DNA of 61,513 nucleotides from a virus, in IMG/VR virus record IMGVR_UViG_3300036770_006790, positions 1 through 61,513 of that record. One strand, 5' to 3'. Under the pieces are notes generated by a model. The model made no database searches. It was not told the origin of the DNA and worked only from the letters and a program-made list of their open reading frames with translations. The position numbers were made by a program, and so were the translations under genes. Of the stretch, positions 32,791-42,457 are shown one piece after another (position 1 is the first letter of the stretch; every line of letters starts with the position of its first letter).

Positions 32791-33831
32791 TTATCTTATT
32801 ATTTCAATTATTTTTTTCATTACATCTAGTTCGCCAATTGTTATTCTCACACAATTCTCTAAACCATCAAACATACTTCTATCCCTAACCAATATTTTTT
32901 CTTGTCGTAATTCATTAATTTTATTATTAAAATCATTTAAATAAATAAGTACAAAATTTGCTTCTGAATTTACAAATTTTATGTTATATTTTTTTAACTC
33001 TTCTTGAAATAAATTTCTATTATTTAAAATTAAATCGATTCTTTCTTGTATAAGATGATAATTGTCTAGAATAATACATCCCAATTTTTGAGCAAAACTA
33101 TTAACATCTTTGATGTTTCTAATTTTATTTATGTACCCAATCAAATTTTCATTGGCACATATGTATCCCAATCTAATAGAGGCGAGAGATAATGCTTTAG
33201 AAAAAGTTCTAGTTACAATTATGTTATCATATTTTTGAACGAGACTTACACAGCTTTTAGAAGAAAATTCATAATACGCCTCATCAATTATAAATAATTT
33301 ATTGGGATATAATTTCAATAATTCTTCTATTAAAATAGAATCAAGACAAAACCCAGTTGGATTATTAGGATTACTTAAATAAATAACATCTGCGTATTCT
33401 ATATCTTTAAAATTATAAATATGATTATTAAACGGATCCAATATTTTTGAATAAATTATATTATCACAATATAAGTTAATTTGTGTTTCTATTTGAGTAT
33501 AATTTGGATAAAAAATTAAAACTGAAGAATCTAAATTCAAAAAAGTAGAGAATATATATTGTAATGCAGAATCTGAACCATTAAATATTTGTATGTTTTT
33601 ATATTCTACTCCACAATATGTGCTAAGTTTATAAATCAATTCTACATTGTTAATATTAGGATATTCATTAAAGTTTATTTCTTTTAATGAATCAAATACT
33701 ATTTTTTTTAATTCGTTACCATATTGAATGGTACATTCATTCCAATCAAGTTTTGTAAATGCTTCATCAAAATCTCGTTCAGATGGTTTATAAGGTTTTA
33801 TTAAATTTAATCTTTTATTAACTTTTATCAT
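32791..33831 (-). CDS. PLP aminotransferase, histidinol-phosphate aminotransferase-like
   Basis: The 346-residue fold-type I aminotransferase shows LSNPNNPTGF (about residue 154), IIDEAYYEF (about 180) and TRTFSKALSLASIRLGY, with the PLP-binding Lys (about 211). The order matches HisC/CobD-type enzymes. In capsule loci such enzymes make amino-alcohol or amino-acid-like decorations rather than histidine. A histidine biosynthesis role in a phage is unlikely without other his genes. It overlaps the AMP-ligase gene by four bases, so the two may act on one substrate. Confidence 0.87.
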   Translation of the reverse strand: MIKVNKRLNLIKPYKPSERDFDEAFTKLDWNECTIQYGNELKKIVFDSLKEINFNEYPNINNVELIYKLSTYCGVEYKNIQIFNGSDSALQYIFSTFLNLDSSVLIFYPNYTQIETQINLYCDNIIYSKILDPFNNHIYNFKDIEYADVIYLSNPNNPTGFCLDSILIEELLKLYPNKLFIIDEAYYEFSSKSCVSLVQKYDNIIVTRTFSKALSLASIRLGYICANENLIGYINKIRNIKDVNSFAQKLGCIILDNYHLIQERIDLILNNRNLFQEELKKYNIKFVNSEANFVLIYLNDFNNKINELRQEKILVRDRSMFDGLENCVRITIGELDVMKKIIEIIR

Positions 33832-35162
33832 TTTATCTCAGTGATTACACATCTTAATTTTCCTGTTTTTGCGTCTCTTTTAATTTCATCAACCAAATTT
33901 ATTTTTATAGGTAAATTACCTACTCTTTTTTGAATTTGTTCAATTAATTCAGATTCAATTACACTATTATACATATTGTTTACTATCAAATCAAGCTCTA
34001 ATGTTTTATCACTTTTCTGGTATAATTTAAACATCATAACAGCATCTATTCTGTACATCATAGTATAAAAATTAACAGATGGTATTTTTGCATTATTTTG
34101 CGATACTATCATATCATCTGTTCTACCGTCAATGTCTTTTACCGTTAGTGGTCTACTTATATCGTAAGTAACGTTTTGATTTAATGTGACGATATCATTT
34201 GTTTGATAACGAATAAATGGCATAACATAATTTAAAAATGATGTTCCTATAATTGTATTTGTCTCACTGAATTCAGTATATGAATACGTTAAGTCTTCAT
34301 GATATAAATCTGTTTCAGAAGATTGATACATAAAGCAAACTTTTTCAGTCAATCCATAGTGCATTTTAATCCCAAAACCAAAAACTTTTTTTATTTTTTC
34401 GTTCCACTCATCTAAACATTTTTCAGATGCGCCGTGAATAGCTTTTACATATTTTAATTTTAAATTATGTTTTTCCAATAAACACGAGAGCCAGAATGCT
34501 GTTGATGGGTATGTTGATATTGTTTTTGATTTAGTTTGATTAATTAAATCAACATAAAAATTTATATTTTCGTCATTTATGTGGAACGCACTTAAGTATA
34601 GTCTTTTTAATTCGTAATCTTTCACGAATAATTTATTTGAATTTTCTGGCGAATATCTTCTTATCCATACTGACCATTCATCATATAAGTTGCCATTATG
34701 TGATCGATAACTATGTAAAACGTAAGCCGCCTCTTTTTTGTATATACTATCATCGCCATAAAACTCAAGTTTTATACCAGTAGAACCTGATGTTTTAAAT
34801 TTAATTTTTTTACCTCGATAATTCTTACTAATTAAATCATCAAAATTTTCTCTAATAATATTTTTTGTTAAAATTGGTAGTTTTTTAATATCATTTGGCG
34901 AATTTATATTTATATCGAATTCATATTCAGCAAATAATTTTGCGTAGTAAGGGACATTTTCTTTAGAATATTTCAGTAATTTTTTTAATTGATTAAATTG
35001 AAAATTTTTAGCTTCTTCATAAGTCCATTTATCAGTTTCTTCCAAAAATTTTTTTGTCATCATAAAAACATTACCATACCTATAACCAAAAGGTATCAAA
35101 TTATAATATAATTTTTTAATTATAGATGGTTGTTTTTTAATAATTTTATTTATTATACCCAT
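33828..35162 (-). CDS. CapK/PaaK-like AMP-dependent ligase
   Basis: The 444-residue member of the phenylacetate-CoA ligase-like family has the N-terminal segment NFQFNQLKKLLKYSKENVPYY, the AMP-binding loop FKTSGSTGIKLEFYG (about residues 126-140) and HYGLTEKVCF. The C-terminal DIDGRTDDMIVSQNNAKIP hinge is also typical. CapK-type members occur in capsule loci and probably activate a carboxylate for transfer to a glycan. The coupled aminotransferase and HAD genes suggest a common decoration pathway. Its substrate is unknown. Confidence 0.85.
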   Translation of the reverse strand: MGIINKIIKKQPSIIKKLYYNLIPFGYRYGNVFMMTKKFLEETDKWTYEEAKNFQFNQLKKLLKYSKENVPYYAKLFAEYEFDININSPNDIKKLPILTKNIIRENFDDLISKNYRGKKIKFKTSGSTGIKLEFYGDDSIYKKEAAYVLHSYRSHNGNLYDEWSVWIRRYSPENSNKLFVKDYELKRLYLSAFHINDENINFYVDLINQTKSKTISTYPSTAFWLSCLLEKHNLKLKYVKAIHGASEKCLDEWNEKIKKVFGFGIKMHYGLTEKVCFMYQSSETDLYHEDLTYSYTEFSETNTIIGTSFLNYVMPFIRYQTNDIVTLNQNVTYDISRPLTVKDIDGRTDDMIVSQNNAKIPSVNFYTMMYRIDAVMMFKLYQKSDKTLELDLIVNNMYNSVIESELIEQIQKRVGNLPIKINLVDEIKRDAKTGKLRCVITEIK

Positions 35163-35469
35163 TGAAAAAATCGTTAGCGTTTATTCCTTTATCATCAATA
35201 AAAAAATCAGCATTAAATTTAACTCCAGTCCTTAATTCATTAAATTTTAAATTATACGAAATGAGTTGTTTATATGTTTCTTCATACCAATTTTTTTTTG
35301 AAACAGAACCTCTTGCAGTTTCAATAATGATATAATGCCCATTTTCATATAATTCATTTACAATATTTATCCTATCTTCAAAAGGATGTGAATTTTTATA
35401 ATCCCAGTTTCCATCTGGTTTTTTCTTTGTGTCACACAAAGTGTTATCTAAATCGAATACATACCTCAT
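35146..35469 (-). CDS. HAD-family phosphatase, capsule-type
   Basis: The 107-residue minimal HAD protein has an intact motif I, FDLDNTLCDT (residues 4-13), ETARG for motif II and NADFFIDDKGIN for the acidic motif. This short type is frequent in capsule clusters, where it dephosphorylates a sugar or glycerol phosphate. It overlaps the AMP-ligase gene by 17 bases and the FkbM gene by four bases. Confidence 0.85.
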   Translation of the reverse strand: MRYVFDLDNTLCDTKKKPDGNWDYKNSHPFEDRINIVNELYENGHYIIIETARGSVSKKNWYEETYKQLISYNLKFNELRTGVKFNADFFIDDKGINANDFFNGYNK

Positions 35470-36113
35470 TGTTTTACAAAAATATAATTATGATTAGTTA
35501 TTTTTATTAAATTATAATTTTTATATTCCAAAAAATTTATCATTTTTTTGTTGTATTCTTGGTCATATATAGATTTTTCTACGCAAATTATTTCAATGTC
35601 GTAAAAATCGAAATTTATACTCTCCAAAATATCTAATTCCTTACCTTCCACATCCAATGATAAAAAATCTATATTTTTTTGTTTTATTAAATTGTTAAAT
35701 ATTTTTGTGTTTATTTTTTGCTTATCATTCCAATTATTAATTAGTGATGTCAACCCAACACCTTCCTCATTGTTTCGATAAAAAATAAATGTTTCTTTTT
35801 CATCATTATCCGCCGCATAATTTAAAATTTCAACATTTTTAATATTCTCATATAATTTGTTTAGATAATTATAAAAAGGTAAAAATGGTTCAATCAATAT
35901 TGCATCCCAATTATTTTCAACTATTAATCTTCTGGAATTAGAACCAGTCAAACCATCGGCAGCACCTATATCAATAACTAATCTATTTCTTCTGGTGTTT
36001 TTATCCTTGAAATAATTTATAACAAAGTCATCTTCTTTATCGTTAGAACGACCTATTTCAAAATTGAAACCCCATTTAGGGAATGGCCTTTTATTTATTA
36101 TTTCACTATCCAT
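35466..36113 (-). CDS. FkbM-family methyltransferase
   Basis: The 215-residue SAM-dependent enzyme has LVIDIGAADGLTGSNSRRL (motif I, about residues 45-63) and DAILIEPFLPFY. The family signature NIDFLSLDVEGKELDILESI is at about 148-166. FkbM enzymes O-methylate sugars or small hydroxyl compounds. It is coupled to the HAD gene and lies two bases from a GT2 gene. Confidence 0.87.
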   Translation of the reverse strand: MDSEIINKRPFPKWGFNFEIGRSNDKEDDFVINYFKDKNTRRNRLVIDIGAADGLTGSNSRRLIVENNWDAILIEPFLPFYNYLNKLYENIKNVEILNYAADNDEKETFIFYRNNEEGVGLTSLINNWNDKQKINTKIFNNLIKQKNIDFLSLDVEGKELDILESINFDFYDIEIICVEKSIYDQEYNKKMINFLEYKNYNLIKITNHNYIFVKQ

Positions 36114-36114
36114 A

Positions 36115-36885
36115 TTACGTTAATTTTCTGTCTTCATTCTTTATTTTTCCATGTAAAAGATTGTAATATCTATTAATTATTATATTCATATTTTTTCTAT
36201 GAGCCTCTGCATGTAATAATTGGTTTTTATGTCTACCAGTTCCCCAGTGTGGTTCACTTTGATAATCAACCCAATAAATTCCGCTTACTTTACCTAAATT
36301 TTCATATGCTCTATAAGATATATCATGGTCATCATATGAATTTGGACACAATTCCTCATCAAAAAAATTCAATTTAACAACATCTGAATAATCATACATT
36401 AATGGACCTCTGTTTGCAATTTCCCTAACACCATAAAAATGTCTAGGATATCCGTTACGTCTATCAGCTTCATTATATGGGTATAAACAACCATCTTTTT
36501 CTCTATTGTTATGAGCAGTTTGTGCCGTAACAGCAAAAACATCTTTAAAACTATTAAAAGGTTTTAGCATCCTTCTATCAAAATCTTTTTCTTTAATAAT
36601 CATATCGTCTTGTATCAAAATAACATAATCATTCTCAACTTTTCTTAAACCAGCATTATTTGCTTTTAGTTCAAATACATCATCGGTATAAACAAAATCT
36701 ATTTTTTTATTATAATATTTTAATGTTTTTTTAGCCAATTCTTCGGTTTTATCTTCACATCCATCAAAAACCAAAATAATTTGTTCAGTCAATTCAGATA
36801 TATTATTTAAAATACCATTACATACATCAACAATCATATTTTGTTTGTTGTGCGTTGTTAATAAACATGTAATTTTTTTACTCAT
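36115..36885 (-). CDS. Family 2 glycosyltransferase
   Basis: The 256-residue GT2 enzyme starts MSKKITCLLTTHNKQNMIVDVCNGIL. It carries FVYTDDVFELKANNAGLRKVENDYVILIQDDMII with the metal-binding DDM (about residue 92). The C-terminal region DHDISYRAYENLGKVSGIYWVDYQSEPHWG is well defined. No membrane segment is visible. It overlaps the following methyltransferase gene by four bases. Confidence 0.88.
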   Translation of the reverse strand: MSKKITCLLTTHNKQNMIVDVCNGILNNISELTEQIILVFDGCEDKTEELAKKTLKYYNKKIDFVYTDDVFELKANNAGLRKVENDYVILIQDDMIIKEKDFDRRMLKPFNSFKDVFAVTAQTAHNNREKDGCLYPYNEADRRNGYPRHFYGVREIANRGPLMYDYSDVVKLNFFDEELCPNSYDDHDISYRAYENLGKVSGIYWVDYQSEPHWGTGRHKNQLLHAEAHRKNMNIIINRYYNLLHGKIKNEDRKLT

Positions 36886-37598
36886 TTTAATCTTTTAAAA
36901 ACTCTATTGTGTCCAACGCAAATAAGCTCTTGGTAATCTTCATCTATTTCCATTTGATTTTTTACCGCATCACAAACATCTGCATGACCCTTAAATGCAT
37001 TTAATCTGTTGATTTCTTTATAACACGCCGCATCATCAAAAACAATTAAAGAATTTATTTTTGTTATTTCTTTTGCCAGTTTAATATCGGATACAACACA
37101 ATCATAATCATGACAACCATCAATATAAATAATATCAAATTTACCTTTTTCTTTGATTTTATTTTTAATACTTGCATCTGTTGAACTACCGCATAAAAAA
37201 TTTTCGTCGAAATTTATTTTAAGGTTGAAATGGCTAAATAGATTATAGATTATATTTTTATAATTTAAATCATCATAATTAGAATACTTATCTCCCACAT
37301 TTATTAACGGACTTACACCCAAAAAATAAACATTCTTTTTAAAATGTTGTGATAATAAATTAATCAAGCTTAAAATTTGACCTTTATAAACACCAATTTC
37401 TATAAATTTAAAATTATTTGGCATGTCTTTAACAATTTCACGCCACATAACATGACATGGATCTTCACCAAACCCTAAAGAGTTATTAACTATATAACTT
37501 CTATGTGTTTTTAGTAATTTATCATTTTCAAATTCTTTTAAGAATTCTAAATAAATTATGTCAACATCAATATCTTTATATTCTATAAAAGTTTCCAT
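36882..37598 (-). CDS. Class I SAM methyltransferase (Methyltransf_24/CmcI-like)
   Basis: The 238-residue protein has FKFIEIGVYKGQILSLINLL (motif I, about residues 60-79), YFLGVSPLINVGDKYS and GKFDIIYIDGCHDYDCVVSDIKLA (about 150-174). The D-G-x-H-x-Y pattern is typical of sugar O-methyltransferases of the CmcI/rhamnosyl type. It overlaps both neighbours by 4 and 16 bases, so it is part of the glycan operon. Confidence 0.84.
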   Translation of the reverse strand: METFIEYKDIDVDIIYLEFLKEFENDKLLKTHRSYIVNNSLGFGEDPCHVMWREIVKDMPNNFKFIEIGVYKGQILSLINLLSQHFKKNVYFLGVSPLINVGDKYSNYDDLNYKNIIYNLFSHFNLKINFDENFLCGSSTDASIKNKIKEKGKFDIIYIDGCHDYDCVVSDIKLAKEITKINSLIVFDDAACYKEINRLNAFKGHADVCDAVKNQMEIDEDYQELICVGHNRVFKRLK

Positions 37599-38431
37599 TC
37601 TGTTGGTATATCAGTGGTCCAATGATGATTTGTCCATATTTTAGGCACATATATGTTTTTATGTTTATTAAAATAAGATGACCAAGCAGATAAAGTTGAT
37701 GGAGCAATTACTAAAACTTTACACTTGCTTAAAATCATCATATCAATAAACATAGGTTCATTTTCAATTATCTTAATTTTTTTATTTTTAGCATCAAAAT
37801 TTTGAATGAAAAATTTTGCTTTTTTATGATTATCCGAAATAACATAGATTTCATCAAAATTATGAAATTCTTTTTCAATTATTGAATTATAAAATTCTAT
37901 TGCTACATTTATCGCTGGATTATTGTCACTATTTATTCCCAATCTCAAATGTATACCGAGAATATTTTTTGTGTTTAAGTCTGAATAATTTTTACTGATA
38001 TAATCATGAATTGAGCTATTCAAAAAATTGTATAATTTATTAATTTGGGTCGATATAAATCTATAACCAAAATAATATCCCATTACTACACAATCTTTAT
38101 CTTGGTTTATTGTGCCACTATTTTCAAAATAAATGTTTTTATTTTCAGTTATCTTTTTAATTAAAGTGGGAGTATTCACAAAATTTAATTTTGGAAATAT
38201 TTCATATATTGAACTTGGCAATCCATTTTTTATTAGAAGTTTATGCCCACCAAAATCATCAAAATCGGATTCTCTTAAAACTAAATTTCTATATTTTTCA
38301 ACATCTCCAGAAATTGGTAAAATCCTATGGAATATAATGTTTGCATTTAATTCTTCTTGTAGCCTTAAAGCATTAGCAATCTGATATAATCGATTTCCAA
38401 AACCACCAACTAATATAGGATATATCGTCAT
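37583..38431 (-). CDS. GT11-like alpha-1,2-fucosyltransferase family protein
   Basis: The 282-residue protein begins YPILVGGFGNRLYQIANALRLQEE, the GT11 start motif. IHLRLGI (about residues 155-161) is the peptide usually containing the donor-binding Arg, and YVISDNHKKAKFFI and MILSKCKVLVIAPSTLSAWSSYF match the GT11 C-terminal motifs. The family uses GDP-fucose. Here a related GDP-sugar from the epimerase gene is a plausible donor (inference). No fucose synthesis genes were seen in the window. Confidence 0.82.
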   Translation of the reverse strand: MTIYPILVGGFGNRLYQIANALRLQEELNANIIFHRILPISGDVEKYRNLVLRESDFDDFGGHKLLIKNGLPSSIYEIFPKLNFVNTPTLIKKITENKNIYFENSGTINQDKDCVVMGYYFGYRFISTQINKLYNFLNSSIHDYISKNYSDLNTKNILGIHLRLGINSDNNPAINVAIEFYNSIIEKEFHNFDEIYVISDNHKKAKFFIQNFDAKNKKIKIIENEPMFIDMMILSKCKVLVIAPSTLSAWSSYFNKHKNIYVPKIWTNHHWTTDIPTEWKLL

Positions 38432-39162
38432 TATAATTCAAAATTTTTATTTCTGTGATGTAAAAAAATTTGATTAAAACCTCTACACCCACATTTATTT
38501 CCCCATTCAGACGGATCCACTAAAGGTTTAATATCATATTTTATTGCTAATAAAGATAAAACACTTTGGTCATGCCTATGATCATAATATCCAGAATAAT
38601 TGCTACCAAATAAATTATCAGAATCTTTTAAAATATTTTCATTTTGACAAAAAATTAAGTATTCGTAAACAAAATCTAAAGAATTTTTTGATTTTTTATA
38701 AATCTGATATGAAGCGTTTAAATGCAATCCATTTATATATTTATCAGAATCACAACCCATTAAAACGAAACAGTCTTTCTTACAAGAAATGTAATTTCTC
38801 GCAGAATCGCCATTTGTCATACCATCTCTATTATCAAATAGAATTATATCATTTTCATTTTGTATATAATTAAATATCTCATTTGGATTGTTTACAAAAA
38901 TATTACCAGCATCCACATAAAAAACAGAATCACCATATTCACAATCTAATAATGTTTTATAGATAAAATATGGTTTCCATAGCCAATATCCTGCACCTTT
39001 TTTTTCTTTTAATATGTTTTTATTCTTAATTGCAAAATCAGAATCAATATATTCTGGAGTATATTCTAATATTTCATCAAAATAATTATGTGCGCTTTTG
39101 ATAAGAGACTTTTTAGCTATGGAATAATCTTCAGTATAAAACGTTATTAATATTTTTTTCAT
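38431..39162 (-). CDS. Glycosyltransferase-like protein (GAGYWLWKP type)
   Basis: The 243-residue protein has the signature KKGAGYWLWKPYFIYKTL (about residues 53-70), then DSVFYVDAGNIFV with a DxG/DAG metal site. The end HDQSVLSLLAIKYDI and FLHHRNKNF match GT8/GT32-like GT-A folds of this recurrent family. It shares a start/stop overlap with the GT11-like gene. Donor unknown. Confidence 0.78.
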   Translation of the reverse strand: MKKILITFYTEDYSIAKKSLIKSAHNYFDEILEYTPEYIDSDFAIKNKNILKEKKGAGYWLWKPYFIYKTLLDCEYGDSVFYVDAGNIFVNNPNEIFNYIQNENDIILFDNRDGMTNGDSARNYISCKKDCFVLMGCDSDKYINGLHLNASYQIYKKSKNSLDFVYEYLIFCQNENILKDSDNLFGSNYSGYYDHRHDQSVLSLLAIKYDIKPLVDPSEWGNKCGCRGFNQIFLHHRNKNFEL

Positions 39163-39164
39163 CC

Positions 39165-39716
39165 TTATTTGAAATAATAAAAAATTTCATCTGTAATTAT
39201 AAAATTATTAGTTGCTGAAATTAATTTTTCAATAAAATCAAAGTCTTCTCCATCTCTGTTATTATCAAATCTTATATTGTATTTGTTTTTGTAGCAAAAA
39301 GAAATACCTACATTACCATAAGATATAGTATTATTTCTTGGTATAATTAAACCTTTATCATTAACCATTCTCCAAATAACTAAATCATAAGAATTATATT
39401 TTTCGAATAAAGTTTCAACGTAATTTTCGTGAATTGTGTCATCATCATCTACAAAACCAACCCATTCTGTATCACAAATTTCCAATCCATAATTTCTTAC
39501 TAAACCAGACATGCCGTGATGAAGTTCATTTTTTTCTACACCAGTTTTTTTTATCTGTATTGTTTTTATTCTATCATCTTTAAACTTTTGACCTTTGACT
39601 CCATCGTAAATTATAATACAATTCCAATTAGGATTGCTCTGATTTATAATAGAATTAACAGTATCTTTTAATGTTTTTCTATTTAAAGATGGTATTATAA
39701 ATGTTATTTTATTCAT
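39165..39716 (-). CDS. Family 2 glycosyltransferase, short
   Basis: I use the ATG at 39716 (MNKITFIIPSLNRKTLKDTV), because the five extra residues from 39731 do not fit the GT2 start. The 183-residue domain has GFVDDDDTIHENYVETLF with the metal-binding DDD (about residue 90), then FCYKNKYNIRFDNNRDGEDFDFIEKLI for the acceptor site. It lacks a C-terminal extension and is near the minimum for GT2. It overlaps the preceding GT gene by eight bases. Confidence 0.85.
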   Translation of the reverse strand: MNKITFIIPSLNRKTLKDTVNSIINQSNPNWNCIIIYDGVKGQKFKDDRIKTIQIKKTGVEKNELHHGMSGLVRNYGLEICDTEWVGFVDDDDTIHENYVETLFEKYNSYDLVIWRMVNDKGLIIPRNNTISYGNVGISFCYKNKYNIRFDNNRDGEDFDFIEKLISATNNFIITDEIFYYFK

Positions 39717-41223
39717 AAAATCTAAAAACATTTTTTATTTTATCGAAATTAGAACGAACAAAAGACAATAATGTATTATAATCTTTTGTCATTTTATTTT
39801 GTTTTTCCTGATCCTCATTTCTTGTTTGACTTTCGTAGTGATACGCAACTAAACGACCATCATTGTAATTATTTAATCCCTTTACTATGCAGACATAATT
39901 TAATTCTAAGTCTTCAAAACAAGAAATATAATTTTCGTTAAATCCTCCACATTTATTAAAAGTTTTTAATCTAATCATCATTAAAGCCGCAGTGTTACCT
40001 GAAACATTTTTTATGTAAGGTAAATAATAATAATAAGTTGATAATCCATGATGTGTGACATAGAATTGGTTTTTTATTACTGAACTGGCGACACCATCAT
40101 GTTGAACCAAATTATTCTCATAATGTAATCTACACCCAACAGTTCCAACTTTGTTTTTCTTACAAAAAATATCTAGCATTCCACCAAGAACATCATTTAG
40201 TAATCTTATATCATTATTACAAAATAAAATAAATTTAAATCTATCTCCGATTATGTTATTTACAACATCATTATTTATTTTAGCAAAGTTGTAATAATCG
40301 TATTCTATAAAATGAATTTTTACTGTTTCTTTTTTTAACTCAATAAAATTTTTTATTTCATTTTTCTCTTTTTCATTTGATCCTGTATCCGCAATAAAAA
40401 TTTCATATATAGAGGCATCACAATTTTGTATAAAAGAATTTATACAATTAAACAACAAATTATTTTTACTTTTTGTCAAAATAATTACTGCTGTTAATCC
40501 AATTTTTTTTGATATTTTTGTTTTTATGTTTTCAAAATATATTGAATTCGGTTTTAAATCTAATGGTAAAATATCTTTGTATTTTTCAACAAAAAATTCT
40601 TTAGTTTTAAAAAATTCATCATTGGGTACCCCTATTGATTTATGAGTTATCTCAAAAGAACTAGTAACACCAATTTTAACACCACTAATATAGTTAGGTA
40701 GGCAAAAACCATGATCATAAAAATGAAATTTACCAAAAGATTCATCAAATCGATGTTTTATTTTATCCAAATTAAAAGATATAAATAAACCATCAATACT
40801 CACAACAGGAATAATAAAAGGTAATTTAGGTGAATATTTACTCAGCCATTTTTTATTTGATTCAGGGTTATGGTAAACTTGACCAACCATAGTAAAGTCT
40901 TTTTTTTCCCAAAAAACGCCAGAAGAAGGAAAATAAGTCGTACCCGCTTTACCTATGATACCAAAATCAGGATTTTTATTAAAATCATTTAAAAGCGATT
41001 TACCCCAATTTTTACTTAACTCAATATCATTATGGCAACAAACAATTATACTATTTTTAGCTAACTCTATCCCTTTATTATATAACTCAGATAAACCAAA
41101 ATCTCCATGGTTAATAAACTCTAAAATCTCAAAATCTTTAACACCTATAGTGTTTGATAAATGATTTTTAAATAATTTATTGTACTCGGAATCTTTGTGC
41201 GTTGAATAAATAATTGTTATCAT
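39709..41223 (-). CDS. Two-domain glycosyltransferase (tandem GT-A)
   Basis: The 504-residue protein contains two GT-A-like domains. Residues 1-225 begin ITIIYSTHKDSEYNKLFKNHL and have CCHNDIELSKNWG as the metal-site segment. Residues about 240-504 begin GLTAVIILTKSKNNLLFNCINSF, with LFCNNDIRLLNDVLGG and the GT2 end VSGNTAALMMIRLKTFNKCGGFNENYISCFEDLELN. Such tandem enzymes can build alternating linkages. It overlaps the dUTPase gene by four bases. Confidence 0.85.
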   Translation of the reverse strand: MITIIYSTHKDSEYNKLFKNHLSNTIGVKDFEILEFINHGDFGLSELYNKGIELAKNSIIVCCHNDIELSKNWGKSLLNDFNKNPDFGIIGKAGTTYFPSSGVFWEKKDFTMVGQVYHNPESNKKWLSKYSPKLPFIIPVVSIDGLFISFNLDKIKHRFDESFGKFHFYDHGFCLPNYISGVKIGVTSSFEITHKSIGVPNDEFFKTKEFFVEKYKDILPLDLKPNSIYFENIKTKISKKIGLTAVIILTKSKNNLLFNCINSFIQNCDASIYEIFIADTGSNEKEKNEIKNFIELKKETVKIHFIEYDYYNFAKINNDVVNNIIGDRFKFILFCNNDIRLLNDVLGGMLDIFCKKNKVGTVGCRLHYENNLVQHDGVASSVIKNQFYVTHHGLSTYYYYLPYIKNVSGNTAALMMIRLKTFNKCGGFNENYISCFEDLELNYVCIVKGLNNYNDGRLVAYHYESQTRNEDQEKQNKMTKDYNTLLSFVRSNFDKIKNVFRFYE

Positions 41224-41759
41224 TTTAATCCAGTTGACCCAAACCCATTTTTACCCCTATCTTTCGAGGGAATTTTATCCAATTCAATAAGCCTAACCAT
41301 ATCCCCCCGTTGAACGGGGCACAAGACCGCTTGCGCAATCTTGTCCCCGCTCTTGAAGTGGTAATCTTCTTTCGAAGTATTAAAAATAATAACCATAATC
41401 TCATCGGTATATCCCCAATCAACAGTTCCGGGAGTATTCAATACAGTCAACCCAAATTTATCTGCCAACCCAGATTTTGGTCTCACTTGTATTTCAAAAC
41501 CATAAGGGATATCAAAAGCAACCCCTGTTCTGATTTTTGCCCTATCTAAAGATGGAACGATACAATCGTCAACACAGTATAAATCAAAACCAGAATCTGT
41601 GGGATAGGCATACTCAGGAACTTTAGCCCTATTGTCCAATAACGTGAATCCCAATTTTTTTTTGTTGAAATTGTCCATAAAGGCTTTGTCTAAATCTTCG
41701 AGTTGTTGATCTAAACTTTTTTCCATTTCGGCGATTAAATCTTTAAATTCTTCACTCAT
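41220..41759 (-). CDS. dut: Trimeric dUTPase
   Basis: The enzyme hydrolyses dUTP to dUMP and keeps uracil out of phage DNA. All five motifs are visible in 179 residues: TDSGFDL (motif 1), RPKSGLADKFGLTV (2), TPGTVDWGYTDEIMVIIFN (3), SGDKIAQAVL (4) and RGKNGFGSTG (5). Motif 3 has Trp-Gly-Tyr-Thr-Asp in place of the usual S/A-x-Y-R-G, as in some related proteins. About 40 extra N-terminal residues form a helix (LIAEMEKSLDQQLEDLDKAF). It lies inside the glycosyltransferase run, showing that the sugar locus is built into the core genome. Confidence 0.94.
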   Translation of the reverse strand: MSEEFKDLIAEMEKSLDQQLEDLDKAFMDNFNKKKLGFTLLDNRAKVPEYAYPTDSGFDLYCVDDCIVPSLDRAKIRTGVAFDIPYGFEIQVRPKSGLADKFGLTVLNTPGTVDWGYTDEIMVIIFNTSKEDYHFKSGDKIAQAVLCPVQRGDMVRLIELDKIPSKDRGKNGFGSTGLK

Positions 41760-42454
41760 TGCAGTTCAAATAATTTTTTAACAATATTAAATGTACTTTC
41801 AACATCTTTTGAGCAATAATCTGAAATTGCTGTCAGATTACCACTATTCCAAAATTCATTATGTACTTTATTCCCCACCACATCCCCGACTTTTGGTGAT
41901 TGTACATCCATAGAAGCACAAACCAAATCCAAAGAAGAAAGGGTATAATTGTTGTTGAATTGCCAAAGTTCTTTTGTATCAATAACTTTAACATCCCAAG
42001 GCTTTGTTGCGTAAGTTGGTAAAATTTGCGGAGGACGAATACCATTGATAATCATTCTCTTTGATAGCATAGGCATATCAAAAGTTTTGATGTTATGGCC
42101 GCAAAGCATAAAATTTAGCCCATGAATTTTATCCAGAAATTCACGAACCTCTAAAAGAAGTTCATTTTCATTCTCGTTAAATATGTTTTTCTTCTTAAAT
42201 TCCCCCTTGTTAAGATAACCCGCACTGAAACAAACTATCTTCGCAAATTCTGGAATTAATGCAGACCTATTCGGAAAAATTTCTTCAGCCCATAAGTTTT
42301 CATCTTCTGGGAATCTTTTTTTGAACCAGTCAATGTACCGCATAAAAACACCATGCAAGTGTGGACGGTTTTTTTCAAGAGATCCCAAATCCTTTTCAAT
42401 TCCAACGGTTTCGATGTCGAAAAATAAAATTTTCTCCAAAGGTTGACTAATCAT
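41756..42454 (-). CDS. DEDD-type 3'-5' exonuclease
   Basis: The 232-residue RNase H-like exonuclease has ILFFDIETVG (Exo I, Asp and Glu, residues 9-18), LCGHNIKTFDMPMLSKRM (Exo II, about 117-134) and ISDYCSKDVESTFNIVKKLF (Exo III). The chain resembles the stand-alone PolB-like exonuclease family. A role in DNA repair or replication proofreading is likely. It is coupled to dut by a four-base overlap. Confidence 0.88.
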   Translation of the reverse strand: MISQPLEKILFFDIETVGIEKDLGSLEKNRPHLHGVFMRYIDWFKKRFPEDENLWAEEIFPNRSALIPEFAKIVCFSAGYLNKGEFKKKNIFNENENELLLEVREFLDKIHGLNFMLCGHNIKTFDMPMLSKRMIINGIRPPQILPTYATKPWDVKVIDTKELWQFNNNYTLSSLDLVCASMDVQSPKVGDVVGNKVHNEFWNSGNLTAISDYCSKDVESTFNIVKKLFELQ

Positions 42455-42457
42455 TGT

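Noticed and set aside
32791-33831. Histidine biosynthesis role for the HisC-like enzyme
   Set aside because: No other his genes are present. The enzyme is coupled to capsule-type genes.
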